Assembly (NCBI GenBank): GCA_031550525.1
Contig: JAVBON010000004.1
Location: 170,170 to 234,169 of the forward strand
Source of the DNA: WRHT01 sp031550525
GTDB lineage: Bacteria; Desulfobacterota; Desulfovibrionia; Desulfovibrionales; Desulfovibrionaceae
Length of the DNA stretch: 64,000 nucleotides
Direction of reading: 5' to 3'
Below are positions 27,845 through 37,274 of the stretch, one piece after another. The number at the start of each line of letters is the position of its first letter. The first letter of the stretch is position 1. The notes below the pieces were generated by a model, which saw nothing but the letters and a program-made list of their open reading frames with translations, ran no database searches and was not told where the DNA came from. Position numbers and translations under genes: made by a program.

Positions 27845-29803
27845 ATGAGCCATGCATCGCTTACCGCACGTTACCGCCCGCAAACCTTTGCCGATGTTGC
27901 CGGGCAAAGTACCCTCAAGGCTATTCTTTCCCGCGCCGCCAGCGAGGATAGGGTAGCCCCGGCCTATCTTTTCAGCGGCACGCGCGGGGTGGGCAAAACC
28001 ACCATCGCCCGCATTTTTGCCAAGGCCCTTAACTGCCGGCAGGCCCCTTCATCCGAACCCTGCAATAACTGCGACAACTGCCGGGCCATTACCATGGGCA
28101 GCTCGGTTGATGTGGTGGAAATTGACGGCGCATCCAACCGCGGCATTGACGACGTGCGCCGCCTGAAGGAATCGGTGGGTTATGCCCCCATGGACGGGCG
28201 CTACAAGATTTTTATAATAGATGAAGCCCACATGCTCTCGCGCGAGGCCTTTAACGCCCTGCTGAAAACGCTGGAAGAGCCCCCGGCCAGAGTTACCTTT
28301 ATAATGGCCACCACCGAGCCGCACAAATTTCCGGTTACCATAATCAGCCGCTGCCAGCACTATGTGTTCAAGCGCCTGAGCGACGCCGAACTGGAAGCCC
28401 ACCTTAAAAAGGTGCTTAACCTTGAAGGCAAGCAGTATGAAGATGCCGCCCTGCGTCTTTTGGTGCGCCGCGCGGCTGGCAGCGTGCGCGACTCCATGTC
28501 GCTTTTGGGCCAGGTGCTGGCCCTGGGCGGCGAAAGCCTTAGCGAGGCCGACACCCGCATGGTATTGGGCCTGGCCGGGCAGGAATTGTTTTTTAACCTG
28601 TTGCACGCCATTAAAAACTCCAACTGCGCCAACTTGAGCCTGCTTGTGCGTGAAATGCTTGACCAGGGGCTGGATTTAGGCTTCTTTTTGCGGGAATTAA
28701 GCACCATGTGGCGTAATCTGTTTATGTTGCGCCAAGCAGGAGACGCCGCCAAGCAGGTGGTAGACCTGCCCGAGGCCGAAGTAGCCCGCTGGCAGGACGA
28801 AGCCGCCGGTTTTGAGCTTGGGCACATTCACGCTTGCTGGCAAATGAGCCTTGAGGGCCAGCGCCGCGTGCTCACCAGCCTTGAGCCGGCCCTTGCCCTT
28901 GAGCTGCTGCTGCTTAACCTCGCCCTGTTGCCGCGCCTCTTGAGCATGGAGCAGGTATCGCTGCTCAGCCGCAAATATGGCGGGCCGCAAGCTGCCGGGG
29001 CTGAAAAAAAAAGCCCTCTGATCAATGAGGAACAGCCGGATCCGTCTGAGGCAGTCTCCGCCACGGCTTACAAGCCAGCCGCAACGCCCGCAAAAGCCGA
29101 AGATGTTTTTGTTTCACCCGTAGATGCGGTTGCAGCCCCAAGCGCCCCCGCCGCCCATCAAAGTATAAATACAGCAAGCCTTACAGCGCCACAAGCAACT
29201 TGCGCTCCATCATCCGATAAAGCCACCCAGCCGGAGCCGGCTGCGGATATGGCGCAAGTCCGAGTAAAGCCCACAACCGTAAATGCGACCATGCCGCAGC
29301 CCACGCCGGATGAAAAACTTCCGCCGCGCAAGGGCGACGCGTCCGCGCCCCAATATGCCCCGCCCCCAGGTGATGATGCCGAATGCTACCCCGAGGTGAA
29401 TAACCCCTATCTGTTGGAAGAATCTTCACCAGCGCAGGCGCGCGGCAACAGAGGCGATTGGGCTGGATTTCTGGCCTTTTGCGCCCTTGACGAATCCATT
29501 CAGGCCGAATTTCTGCCAAGTCTGAAACGGGTGGAGGCGGAATGGATTGAAAACGAGCTTACGCTCAAGCCCCCACACAAATTTATAGCCGAAAGGCTCT
29601 CCGGAGGCCCAGGCCTGGCCGCTCTGGAAAAACTGCTGCGCGATTTTTGCGGCGGCAATACGCACATAACGGTAATAATGCCGCCTGAAAGACATGTTGA
29701 CCGCGAAAAACTGCGCGCCGAGCTGGAAGGCCTGCCAGTAGTGCGGGCCCTGTGCGACAAACTTGGTGCGGAAATTGTTGACTATGGCCCATGGGGCCGC
29801 TAA
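27845..29803 (+). CDS. dnaX: DNA polymerase III gamma/tau subunit
   Basis: 652 residues (tau form). Clamp-loader AAA+ domain: Walker A FSGTRGVGKTTIARIFAK near 40-57, zinc-binding CNNCDNC near 77-83, Walker B IFIIDEAHMLS near 123, SRC motif IISRCQHYVFKRL near 168. Domain III ends near residue 370; a Pro/Ala-rich linker (about 385-515) and a tau-type C-terminal domain follow. At codons 387-390 a run of nine A residues (29004-29012) is followed by stops in both alternative frames, so a gamma-like short form of about 390 residues is likely. The gene heads dnaX-ybaB-recR-tatD. Confidence 0.97.
   Translation: MSHASLTARYRPQTFADVAGQSTLKAILSRAASEDRVAPAYLFSGTRGVGKTTIARIFAKALNCRQAPSSEPCNNCDNCRAITMGSSVDVVEIDGASNRGIDDVRRLKESVGYAPMDGRYKIFIIDEAHMLSREAFNALLKTLEEPPARVTFIMATTEPHKFPVTIISRCQHYVFKRLSDAELEAHLKKVLNLEGKQYEDAALRLLVRRAAGSVRDSMSLLGQVLALGGESLSEADTRMVLGLAGQELFFNLLHAIKNSNCANLSLLVREMLDQGLDLGFFLRELSTMWRNLFMLRQAGDAAKQVVDLPEAEVARWQDEAAGFELGHIHACWQMSLEGQRRVLTSLEPALALELLLLNLALLPRLLSMEQVSLLSRKYGGPQAAGAEKKSPLINEEQPDPSEAVSATAYKPAATPAKAEDVFVSPVDAVAAPSAPAAHQSINTASLTAPQATCAPSSDKATQPEPAADMAQVRVKPTTVNATMPQPTPDEKLPPRKGDASAPQYAPPPGDDAECYPEVNNPYLLEESSPAQARGNRGDWAGFLAFCALDESIQAEFLPSLKRVEAEWIENELTLKPPHKFIAERLSGGPGLAALEKLLRDFCGGNTHITVIMPPERHVDREKLRAELEGLPVVRALCDKLGAEIVDYGPWGR
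29003..29028 (+). promoter_or_regulatory. Probable dnaX frameshift/slippage site
   Basis: GAA AAA AAA AGC in the tau frame contains A9 and the heptamer A AAA AAA (29005-29011). A -1 shift reads KPSDQ then TGA at 29026-29028; a +1 shift reads AL then TGA at 29019-29021. Position falls exactly between clamp-loader domain III and the tau linker, as in other bacteria that make gamma by ribosomal or transcriptional slippage. Confidence 0.65.
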
Positions 29804-29832
29804 GAACCCTCAAAAATACAAAGAGGTCTGAT

Positions 29833-30144
29833 ATGAAAGGCATGAATGATTTACTGCGCCAGGCGCAGGTTATGCAGAATAAAATGCTGAAATTGCAGGA
29901 AGAGGTTGGCGCGCGCACGGTGGAGGCCTCCAGCGGCGGCGGCATGGTGCGCGTGGTCTGCAACGGCAAACAGGTAATACAATCTGTAAGCATTGCCAAA
30001 GAAGCAGTTAACCCTGAAGATGTCGAAATGCTGCAAGATTTGGTGCTTACGGCTGTAAACGAAGCCTTGCGCCAGGCCAACGACATGATGGAAGCGGAAA
30101 TGGGCGCCATAACCGGCGGCATGAAGATGCCCGGCATGTTTTAG
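29833..30144 (+). CDS. YbaB/EbfC-family nucleoid-associated protein
   Basis: 103 residues from ATG 29833 (AGAGG upstream). MNDLLRQAQVMQNKMLKLQEEV at the start, the VEASSGGGMVRVVCNGKQ core and a glycine/methionine-rich end are typical of YbaB/EbfC, small dimeric DNA-binding proteins. It sits 29 bases after dnaX and before recR, the standard dnaX-ybaB-recR order. Confidence 0.93.
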   Translation: MKGMNDLLRQAQVMQNKMLKLQEEVGARTVEASSGGGMVRVVCNGKQVIQSVSIAKEAVNPEDVEMLQDLVLTAVNEALRQANDMMEAEMGAITGGMKMPGMF

Positions 30145-30386
30145 AGTAATTGGTCAAGCCATACTTACAAGCGCCGGGCGCTGCCCAGGCCAGCAAGTGC
30201 GGCTCGTGCCGCAAAAGCGCGACAGCTTTTGGCGGACAGTTATATAAATAGCAGGACTGTAAGGGTGCTATTTTGAACCCGCTTAACCCAGCAATTTTTT
30301 TTACAGAGAAATGGCGCAGCCAACGGCATGTGGGTATCCGCAAGCCGTCGTGGCGCCTAACATAATATACAGCCCTTACCTCACAT
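30145..30386. other. Intergenic region with dispersed repeat copy A
   Basis: The 242 bases between ybaB and recR, two genes that are usually close together, hold a copy of a dispersed repeat (30183-30280, minus orientation). Nothing else is supported here. Confidence 0.5.
30183..30280 (-). repeat. Dispersed repeat, copy A
   Basis: The reverse complement of this 98-base stretch aligns by eye from end to end with 60322-60422. Shared anchors are GGGTTC, AAATAGCAC, CTGCTAT, GCCAAAA, ACGAGC, CTGGGC. It interrupts the ybaB-recR gap. Confidence 0.6.
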
Positions 30387-30992
30387 ATGCATAAAATACC
30401 TGAACCATTGCAAGCCGTTGTGGACCAACTGGCAAAACTGCCCGGCTTTGGGCCAAAATCCGCCCTGCGCGCGGCCATGACCTTGCTAAAGTGGCCTGAG
30501 GGCGAAACCAGACGTATGGGCGAAGCCATATACGAGCTGCGCTCAAAGCTATCGTTATGCAGCCGTTGCGGAGCGCTGACGGATCAAGAACCATGCGCAG
30601 TCTGCCGCGACGTGACGCGCGAGGCAACGGCGCTATGCGTGGTTGCGGAGTGGGACAGCATGCTCACGCTGGAGCGCGGGGCCTTTTACCGCGGTTACTA
30701 CCTTATTTTGGGCGGGCTCATAGCCCCGCTGGACAACATGAATCCGGAACAACTGGACTTGGACAAGTTAGACCAACGCCTACGCGAGGGCATTGTCACC
30801 GAAGTCATATTGGGGCTTGGGGCTACCATAGAAGCGGAGAACACCGCGTCTTTCATAAAAGAACGCCTTGGCCGCAAATTTCCGCATATACGGGTAACGC
30901 GCCTGGCCCAAGGTATTCCCCTTGGCTCTGAAGTAAAATTTATGGATAGCGAAACCCTGCGCCAATCAATGAAATATAGACAAGATTTATAG
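30387..30992 (+). CDS. recR: Recombination mediator RecR
   Basis: 201 residues. Helix-hairpin-helix near the N-terminus (LAKLPGFGPKSALRAA), Cys4 zinc finger CSRCGALTDQEPCAVC (57-72), and Toprim domain beginning LCVVAEWDSMLTLERG with GGLIAPLDNMNPE. Acts with RecO/RecF to load RecA. Preceded by dnaX-ybaB; tatD follows after nine bases. Confidence 0.97.
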   Translation: MHKIPEPLQAVVDQLAKLPGFGPKSALRAAMTLLKWPEGETRRMGEAIYELRSKLSLCSRCGALTDQEPCAVCRDVTREATALCVVAEWDSMLTLERGAFYRGYYLILGGLIAPLDNMNPEQLDLDKLDQRLREGIVTEVILGLGATIEAENTASFIKERLGRKFPHIRVTRLAQGIPLGSEVKFMDSETLRQSMKYRQDL

Positions 30993-31001
30993 AGGATTAC
31001 C

Positions 31002-31853
31002 ATGGGAAAAGCACAGCAACCCAAAAAAGAGGCGGCCCAAGCGCCGGAGCCGGCTTCGTTCAATTTACCGCTTACTGGCGTTGAAACGCATGCGCACCTG
31101 AATGGAAAATATTTTGCGGAAGACCGTGAGGCCGCCCTTGCCAGGGCCAAGGCAGCCGGAATAGCCCGCATAGGCCAGGTGTTTATGTGCAGCGATTTCT
31201 GGCGGGCGGGCAGGGCTTTGTTTGATGCACACCCCGAGGTGTTTTTTCTGCTGGGTGTACACCCCAACGAGTCTCAGCGCCTTACCGATGACGAGCTGAA
31301 AAACATAAAAGCCGCCGTGCTTGAAGACAGGCGCATAAAAGCCCTTGGCGAGATGGGGCTGGATTACCACTGGAAAGAAGCCCCGCCCGAGATGCAGCAG
31401 GAGGCGTTCAAAAAACAGATTCGTCTGGCCAAAGACCTGAGCATGCCCATAGCCATACACTGCCGCGACGCGGTGGAAGATACCCTGCGCATATTGCGCG
31501 AAGAAGAATGTAAAAACTACCCCGTGCTCTGGCACTGCTTTGGCGGTAATACCGATCTGGCCCTGAGGGTGCTGGATAATGGCTGGCACATATCCATACC
31601 AGGCACCGTAACCTACCCGGCCAACAACGACCTGCGCGAAGCCATAAAACATATACCCGCCGACAGGCTGGTTATGGAAACGGACTGCCCTTTTCTGCCG
31701 CCTGTTCCGCACCGTGGGGCGCGTAACGAGCCTGCTTACCTTGTGTTCACCATACAGGCCATGGCCGAGGCCAGAGGCGTCAGCCCGGCGGAGTTGTGGA
31801 CCAGTTGCGGGCAAACTGCCATAAAGTTTTTTAACCTGGATCCACTTGATTAG
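31002..31853 (+). CDS. TatD-family metal-dependent DNase
   Basis: 283 residues. Amidohydrolase-fold metal ligands are in order: VETHAHLN, LGVHPNES, GEMGLDYHW, IHCRDAVED, LWHCFGG and METDCPFLPPVPHRGARNEP. TatD enzymes are 3'-5' exonucleases or D-aminoacyl-tRNA-related hydrolases depending on subfamily. An AGAGG site precedes ATG. About 20 residues at the N-terminus are additional, Lys/Gln/Ala-rich and probably disordered. Confidence 0.9.
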   Translation: MGKAQQPKKEAAQAPEPASFNLPLTGVETHAHLNGKYFAEDREAALARAKAAGIARIGQVFMCSDFWRAGRALFDAHPEVFFLLGVHPNESQRLTDDELKNIKAAVLEDRRIKALGEMGLDYHWKEAPPEMQQEAFKKQIRLAKDLSMPIAIHCRDAVEDTLRILREEECKNYPVLWHCFGGNTDLALRVLDNGWHISIPGTVTYPANNDLREAIKHIPADRLVMETDCPFLPPVPHRGARNEPAYLVFTIQAMAEARGVSPAELWTSCGQTAIKFFNLDPLD

Positions 31854-31860
31854 CATGCAC

Positions 31861-31893
31861 GGGCGGGACAACATACTCCCGCCCCTCTTTTTT
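31861..31893 (+). terminator. Intrinsic terminator after tatD
   Basis: GGGCGGGA (31861) pairs with TCCCGCCC (31877-31884), followed by CTCTTTTTT. It ends the dnaX-ybaB-recR-tatD run. Confidence 0.92.
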
Positions 31894-31987
31894 GCCGCAA
31901 TGATTTTTTAACACACTGGCCGTCTTTGCATATTTATAATTTTTGCCATATGGTGGGCTAACTTAAAAAGCCATTCGGAGACAGCCA

Positions 31988-33412
31988 ATGAAGCAGCTTT
32001 TCTCTATAGTTTTCTTTGCAGTTTTATGTCTTAGCCCTTCCATGCTGTCGGCTGCCCCCGAGAAAACCGCGCCTCATTCACATCTGCCTGGGTTTACCCT
32101 GCACAAGCTGGGTAACGGCCACGGCCCTACCCTGCTCGTAATAGGCGGCATACAAGGCGACGAGCCCGGCGCTTTTTCCGCCGCTTCACTACTGGTAACT
32201 CATTACAATATCAAATCCGGCAACGTATGGGTGGTGCCAAACCTTAACTTCCCCAGCATCATCAAAAGCTCGCGCGGGGTATACGGCGATATGAACCGCA
32301 AATTCGCGGGCCTGTCGCCAAAAGATCCGGAATATGACACGGTACGCAACATACAAAAGATAATACTCGATCCGCAAGTTGACATGGTGCTTAACATGCA
32401 CGACGGCAGCGGGTATTACCGCCCCAAATGGGAAAACAGCCTTAAAAACCCAAACCGCTGGGGGCAATGCATAGTAATAGACCAGGAAAAAGTTGACGAA
32501 GAGGTGGCCCAGAACCCGCGTTTTCAAAACCTGCAAGCCATTGCTGACAAAGTTAAAGACGATGTTAACGTAAAATTGTTGCGCTACTTGCATTCATACC
32601 GCATAAAAAATACCACTACTAAAAACTTTGACCGCGAAATGGAAAAAACCCTCAGCTACTTTGCGGTATGCGCCGGCAAAGCGGCCTTTGGGCTGGAGGC
32701 CAGCAAAGAGCTGCCGGCCGAAAGCAGGGTATATTATCATACCTGCCTGCTTGAGGGTTTTATGCGCGAAATGGGCATAGATTTTGAGCGCAAATTTCAC
32801 CTCTCACCTTCCGGCGTGGCCACGGCCCTTAACGAAAATATATCCATACGTCTGTTCAACAAGCGCACGGTATTCAGCCTGAACAACGCGCGTACAACCA
32901 CCGGCGGGTATATTCCGGTACAAAAAAACGCTTCTTTGGCCCCAGAGCCAAGTAACCCCCTGCTTGCCGTATTGCCAAGCGAGCAGCAATGGAGCGTGGT
33001 TTACGGCAACAGAACCCTTACAAAATTTACCCCGGAATATCTGGAGTTTGACGATTCGCTGAATAAAATTCAAATAATGGTGGACGGCCGCGAAATTACC
33101 GCTTGCATAGGCGACATGGTACAGGTACGCGAAAGCTTTGTTGTGCGCGGCAAAGACGACTACCGCGTTAACGCCATTGGCGCCGTGCAGGAAATTGAGG
33201 GAACAGAGGCCGATGTGGAACTGCTGCACGGCCATTTTGCCAAACAGTTTTCTCTGGATCAAAGCGGAAACGTGTATCGCGTGGAGTTTTATAAAGATAC
33301 AGCTTTTTGCGGCATGATCTTGGTCAACTTCGGACCAGATCAAAACCCTGCCATGCCTAAAACCCCCTTGACGGCAGGCACCGCCAAACCCAATGGCAAT
33401 TTGGGACGCTAA
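31988..33412 (+). CDS. Csd4/Pgp1-like peptidoglycan carboxypeptidase (M14)
   Basis: 474 residues with a signal peptide (1-22), so periplasmic. The catalytic region carries VIGGIQGDEPGAFSAA (zinc ligands Gln56 and Glu59), VPNLNFPSIIKSSRG, YGDMNRKFA, LNMHDGSGYYR (His138) and a candidate catalytic Glu in FGLEASKE (237). A Gln in the place of the usual first zinc His is the hallmark of Helicobacter Csd4 and Campylobacter Pgp1, DL-carboxypeptidases that trim muramyl tripeptides to dipeptides and set helical shape. Beta-rich domains follow from about 275. Desulfovibrio cells are curved, so a cell-curvature role is a fair inference. GGAGAC precedes ATG. Confidence 0.85.
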   Translation: MKQLFSIVFFAVLCLSPSMLSAAPEKTAPHSHLPGFTLHKLGNGHGPTLLVIGGIQGDEPGAFSAASLLVTHYNIKSGNVWVVPNLNFPSIIKSSRGVYGDMNRKFAGLSPKDPEYDTVRNIQKIILDPQVDMVLNMHDGSGYYRPKWENSLKNPNRWGQCIVIDQEKVDEEVAQNPRFQNLQAIADKVKDDVNVKLLRYLHSYRIKNTTTKNFDREMEKTLSYFAVCAGKAAFGLEASKELPAESRVYYHTCLLEGFMREMGIDFERKFHLSPSGVATALNENISIRLFNKRTVFSLNNARTTTGGYIPVQKNASLAPEPSNPLLAVLPSEQQWSVVYGNRTLTKFTPEYLEFDDSLNKIQIMVDGREITACIGDMVQVRESFVVRGKDDYRVNAIGAVQEIEGTEADVELLHGHFAKQFSLDQSGNVYRVEFYKDTAFCGMILVNFGPDQNPAMPKTPLTAGTAKPNGNLGR

Positions 33413-33893
33413 AACAACAAAACAATAACCTGCACGTTATCTTATAATATTTGCACCATGGCCATGCCGCCAGGGCATGGTCATTTTCCATGGCTTTAGC
33501 TAGTTGGGCTAGTAATCAGAAGCAAAACCATAACCAGCCGTAAAACGGGCTATTATGGTTCATAATGCAATACTTTGATGTGACAGAAAATATTAATACC
33601 CAAACAAATCCGGGTATTACGAAACGTTGGTGGTCAATATGACCAAATAACCTTAACTTTATGATATAACCACCGATATGCTCATTCACATTCGCTTTGA
33701 CTACAGGTATATTGAGCATGTGGTTAAGCTGTTTTCAGGTTTCAGAATAGTAAAGTAAAAATCCACTTTTAGTTAGCATGTCTGCGCTCTGGCGCAGGCT
33801 TTGAATTTTTAGGCATACGTTGTCAACGGATATCTCTTACGCGATCTCACTATTGAACCATGCTAATCATATGCTGTTAGCAGGAGGAGAAAC
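33413..33893. other. Intergenic region before chemoreceptor
   Basis: 481 bases without a supported gene. A CCATGCC/GGCATGG hairpin at 33462-33480 followed by TCATTTT may terminate the carboxypeptidase transcript. The remaining AT-rich part should hold the chemoreceptor promoter; I do not see a clear sigma-28 or sigma-70 site. Confidence 0.45.
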
Positions 33894-36314
33894 ATGACCA
33901 CAAGATTAAAAATTATTAGCGGTTTCATATTTATGGTACTGCTGACAGTCGGCGTGGCAACGCTTGGCTATCTGGACCTGCAGAGCGCAACCTCAAACTT
34001 TGAAGAATACCGCCGCATGGCCAGATTTAACGTTGCCTTGAGCGATATGGAAGCGCGGCTTTATCGTACGCTAGCCGTGAACTACCGTTTTATGATGAGC
34101 ACCGACGAAAAAGCCTCTGAAGAAGCTATCGGTTGGGCCAATGAATTCATCAAAATTGCCAACACCACTAAAAATGAGGTCTCGGAGCCAGCGGAAGAAA
34201 AAAGACTGGACGACCTTATTGCCAGCATGCAGCAATTTATAAAAATACAAAATTTGTTGCGCGACAATATTCTGGCGATACACAGGCAGTATGCCGACGT
34301 GGTTACGCCTAGCGCTAACACGCTTTTTAAAATGTTTGAGGTGATGATCAACAGAAGCATAGAGTTCAACAACATGCGCTCGTTACATGCCGCATCCATA
34401 GCCAACAGCGAGTGCGGGGTGTTTTTATCGGACATTGGCCGTTTTTCCGAGTCATACTCTGATGCTGACGCAAAAGTAGCCGCTACGCGTCTGGCTCTGC
34501 TTGACAAGGGCCTGCAAGACGTTGGCGCGATGCTTTTAACCGAACTCGGGCGCAAAGACTTCGCGGAAATAAGCAAACACTTTGATAATCTTAGCAAATC
34601 CTTTAACGCCATGGCCAAAATGGCCAAAGACATAAACGAGCAAAATGCTTCGCTCTTCGCCATACAGCGCGGTATAATGGATGAAATTGGCAAGTTTAAC
34701 ACCAGCATAGACCAGCAGATGCGCGCAGTGGGCACTGCCACGCTTGGCTCAAACCAAGCGGCGCAGCGCGGCATGATCATTGCTGGCGTTGCTGGCGTGC
34801 TTGTGGGCGTTGCCTTTGCGCTGTTCATTATTATAGGGCTTATCCGCACGCTTACTCGCGTGTCCGGCTTTGCCGTGGCCATTGCCGAGGGCAACTTTGA
34901 GTATGACCCGCACATAAAAGAAAAAGGCGAAATCGGCGCCATGGTTACATCGCTTCAACGTATTCCCGCTTTGCTCAAGAGCATAGTGGAGCAATCTGAA
35001 GAAATGGCCAACAAGGTCTCCAGCGGCCACTTCCGCAGTCTTTTTGACACAAACAAATTTGAAGGCGAATTCAGACATCTGGTAAAAGCCGTTAACGCCA
35101 TAAACGAAGCTTTTGGGCGTATTCTTGACACACTGCCCATGCCTCTTATGTCAGGCGACCTTAAACGTAATATAACATACCTTAACACCGCTGCCCAAGG
35201 CATTGCCGGAGGCAATATCATAGGCAAACATTGTGGCGACCTGCTAGGCGCCGCGGCTTGTAAAAATGCGGAAAAATGCATTGGCAACAAAGCCATTGGC
35301 AGCAAGGCTAACAGCCATGACGAACTGATTGTGGAGAGCCCGGAAGGTAACGTGTATCTGGACGCAATCTGCACCCCGCTGTACGACATAAAAAACAATG
35401 TTGTCGGATTTATGGAAATTACCAACAACATCACGGAAATAAGGCGGGCCCAAAACCTCATGATCAACGTGGCCGCGCAGGCCTCGGAAATATCCGACCG
35501 CGTTGCGGCGGCATCTGAAGAGCTGGCCGCCCAAGTCGAGCAGGTGTCGCGCGGGTCCGAAATGCAACGCGAGCGCGTGGAGGCAACGGCCAGCGCCATG
35601 ACCGAAATGAACTCCACCGTTCTCGAAGTTGCGCGCAACGCCGGCCAAGCTGCAGAGCAGAGCGACGGCACCCGCCAAAACGCCGAATCCGGCGCTGAAC
35701 TGGTGAACAAGGTGGTATCGGCCATCAACTCCGTGAATACCATTGCCAAAAAACTGCAGGATAACATGCAGGAGCTGGGCAAGCAGGCCGAAAACATAGG
35801 CGGGGTAATGAACGTCATTTCTGATATAGCCGACCAAACCAACCTGCTGGCCCTTAACGCCGCAATCGAAGCCGCCCGCGCGGGAGAGGCCGGGCGCGGT
35901 TTTGCCGTGGTGGCGGACGAAGTGCGCAAACTGGCCGAAAAAACCATGACCGCAACTCAGGAGGTAGGCGCCAGCATAACCGCCATACAACACTCCGCCC
36001 AGACCAACATTTCGGAAATGGGCACGGCTGTTGAAAGCGTTACCGACGCCACCGACCTTGCCAACTCCTCAGGCCAGGCCCTTAATGACATAGTCAATCT
36101 GGCTTCGGCCACTTCCGCCGTGGTGTCTTCAATAGCCACCGCCGCTGAGGAGCAAAGCGCCACCAGTGAGGAAATCACCCGCGCCATTGACGATATCAAC
36201 CAGATTGTGGCTGAAACAGCCGAAGGCATGGTGCAGTCGTCAACAGCGGTGCAGGACCTTTCCAAAATGGCTCAGGAACTGTACAATGTGCTTGGGCAGC
36301 TTAAAAAGAAATAA
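33894..36314 (+). CDS. Methyl-accepting chemotaxis protein with PAS domain
   Basis: 806 residues. First membrane helix 7-27, a helical periplasmic ligand domain (about 30-290), second membrane helix GMIIAGVAGVLVGVAFALFI (near 297), HAMP (about 320-370), a PAS domain (about 400-515), then the cytoplasmic signalling hairpin with the invariant tip DQTNLLALNAAIEAARAGEAG (near 647). The PAS part has two Cys in AACKNAEKC near 460-469, possibly metal- or redox-linked. No CheB/CheR-tethering pentapeptide is seen at the C-terminus. AGGAGG precedes the start. A single-gene unit closed by a strong terminator. Confidence 0.95.
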   Translation: MTTRLKIISGFIFMVLLTVGVATLGYLDLQSATSNFEEYRRMARFNVALSDMEARLYRTLAVNYRFMMSTDEKASEEAIGWANEFIKIANTTKNEVSEPAEEKRLDDLIASMQQFIKIQNLLRDNILAIHRQYADVVTPSANTLFKMFEVMINRSIEFNNMRSLHAASIANSECGVFLSDIGRFSESYSDADAKVAATRLALLDKGLQDVGAMLLTELGRKDFAEISKHFDNLSKSFNAMAKMAKDINEQNASLFAIQRGIMDEIGKFNTSIDQQMRAVGTATLGSNQAAQRGMIIAGVAGVLVGVAFALFIIIGLIRTLTRVSGFAVAIAEGNFEYDPHIKEKGEIGAMVTSLQRIPALLKSIVEQSEEMANKVSSGHFRSLFDTNKFEGEFRHLVKAVNAINEAFGRILDTLPMPLMSGDLKRNITYLNTAAQGIAGGNIIGKHCGDLLGAAACKNAEKCIGNKAIGSKANSHDELIVESPEGNVYLDAICTPLYDIKNNVVGFMEITNNITEIRRAQNLMINVAAQASEISDRVAAASEELAAQVEQVSRGSEMQRERVEATASAMTEMNSTVLEVARNAGQAAEQSDGTRQNAESGAELVNKVVSAINSVNTIAKKLQDNMQELGKQAENIGGVMNVISDIADQTNLLALNAAIEAARAGEAGRGFAVVADEVRKLAEKTMTATQEVGASITAIQHSAQTNISEMGTAVESVTDATDLANSSGQALNDIVNLASATSAVVSSIATAAEEQSATSEEITRAIDDINQIVAETAEGMVQSSTAVQDLSKMAQELYNVLGQLKKK

Positions 36315-36336
36315 GCTTTAAAGCTGAAAAAAACAT

Positions 36337-36373
36337 AAAGGCCCGTTGCGCATACGCAACGGGCCTTTTATTT
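36337..36373 (+). terminator. Intrinsic terminator after chemoreceptor
   Basis: AAAGGCCCGTTGCG pairs with CGCAACGGGCCTTTT around loop CATA, followed by a T-rich stretch. Confidence 0.93.
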
Positions 36374-36546
36374 GTGGTTTCAGCCTGTTGAGCAAACGAT
36401 ACGAAGCTAAATAAAATAGATGGTTACGATTTAAGTCTTTAAGCAGGCTTGCAAGCATCAGGCACGATACTAAAGCGCGGTAAAGCAGGTCTGTATTGTT
36501 TGCAGCAGGCCAACCGCATCGCGCGGCAAGAGCGCATAAATAAAAT

Positions 36547-37179
36547 TTATGCCGCTTTGGCCGTGGCTTTGGCCGCCTGCACGCATAAAAATTTGCCTTT
36601 CACAGGCATCTGCCAACATTCGTTAAAACCGGCAGCCTCAAGCATGCCAAAAAGCTCTTCGGCGCTGTACAGCCTTGTAGGCACTTTTTCAAAAATTTTT
36701 GGCAGGTTAATAGTTGCGCCACCCTTTCTGTATGCCTCCAGCGCTATGATAAATTTGCCACCAGGCTGAAGCAGGCTGAGTATATGTGCGAAATTTCGTT
36801 CGGGGTTGGGCCAGAAATACAGCGATTCAAAAGTGGTTATCGTATCAAACATGGGTTCGGCAAACTTCATATCGTCAACGCTGCAGCAATCAATGCGCAC
36901 ACGCCCGGCCTTTATGGCCGCCTTGTTGACGGAACGGGCCTTGCGTACCGACTGCGGCGAGTAATCGATGCCATAAACGGATGCGGCTTTTTCCGCCATG
37001 CGGGCTATGGCACCGCCTCCGCCACAGCCTATGTCCAAAACCGTATCAGTTACCTTAAGGTCCAGGCCGCGCACAACTTCCGCCGTCATGGGGCCGTGCC
37101 CGGCATTCATCATGCCAGCCAGAAGCCAGCCCATAACCCCCTGCGGGTTGCGAAAGTTACTCATAAACTTTTCTAGCAT
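36547..37179 (-). CDS. Class I SAM-dependent methyltransferase
   Basis: 210 residues. Rossmann methyltransferase with motif I DTVLDIGCGGGGAI near 45-58, VYGIDYSPQSVRKAR (motif post-I), FDTITTFESLYFWPNP (motif II) and LLQPGGKFIIALE (motif III). A small-molecule substrate is likely; it cannot be named. The Ala/Lys tail is short. It is convergent with the chemoreceptor gene. Confidence 0.88.
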   Translation of the reverse strand: MLEKFMSNFRNPQGVMGWLLAGMMNAGHGPMTAEVVRGLDLKVTDTVLDIGCGGGGAIARMAEKAASVYGIDYSPQSVRKARSVNKAAIKAGRVRIDCCSVDDMKFAEPMFDTITTFESLYFWPNPERNFAHILSLLQPGGKFIIALEAYRKGGATINLPKIFEKVPTRLYSAEELFGMLEAAGFNECWQMPVKGKFLCVQAAKATAKAA

Positions 37180-37274
37180 GCCGTTATCCTTATACTTTGT
37201 GTGCGCAATTCATGATTTATAGCTAAAATACTTGTATTGATTTTGATTGTCAATCGCAATTATATGTTAAGTAT

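Noticed and set aside
34955..35947. 330-codon frame opposite the chemoreceptor
   Set aside because: Ser/Ala-rich antisense of the conserved signalling domain.
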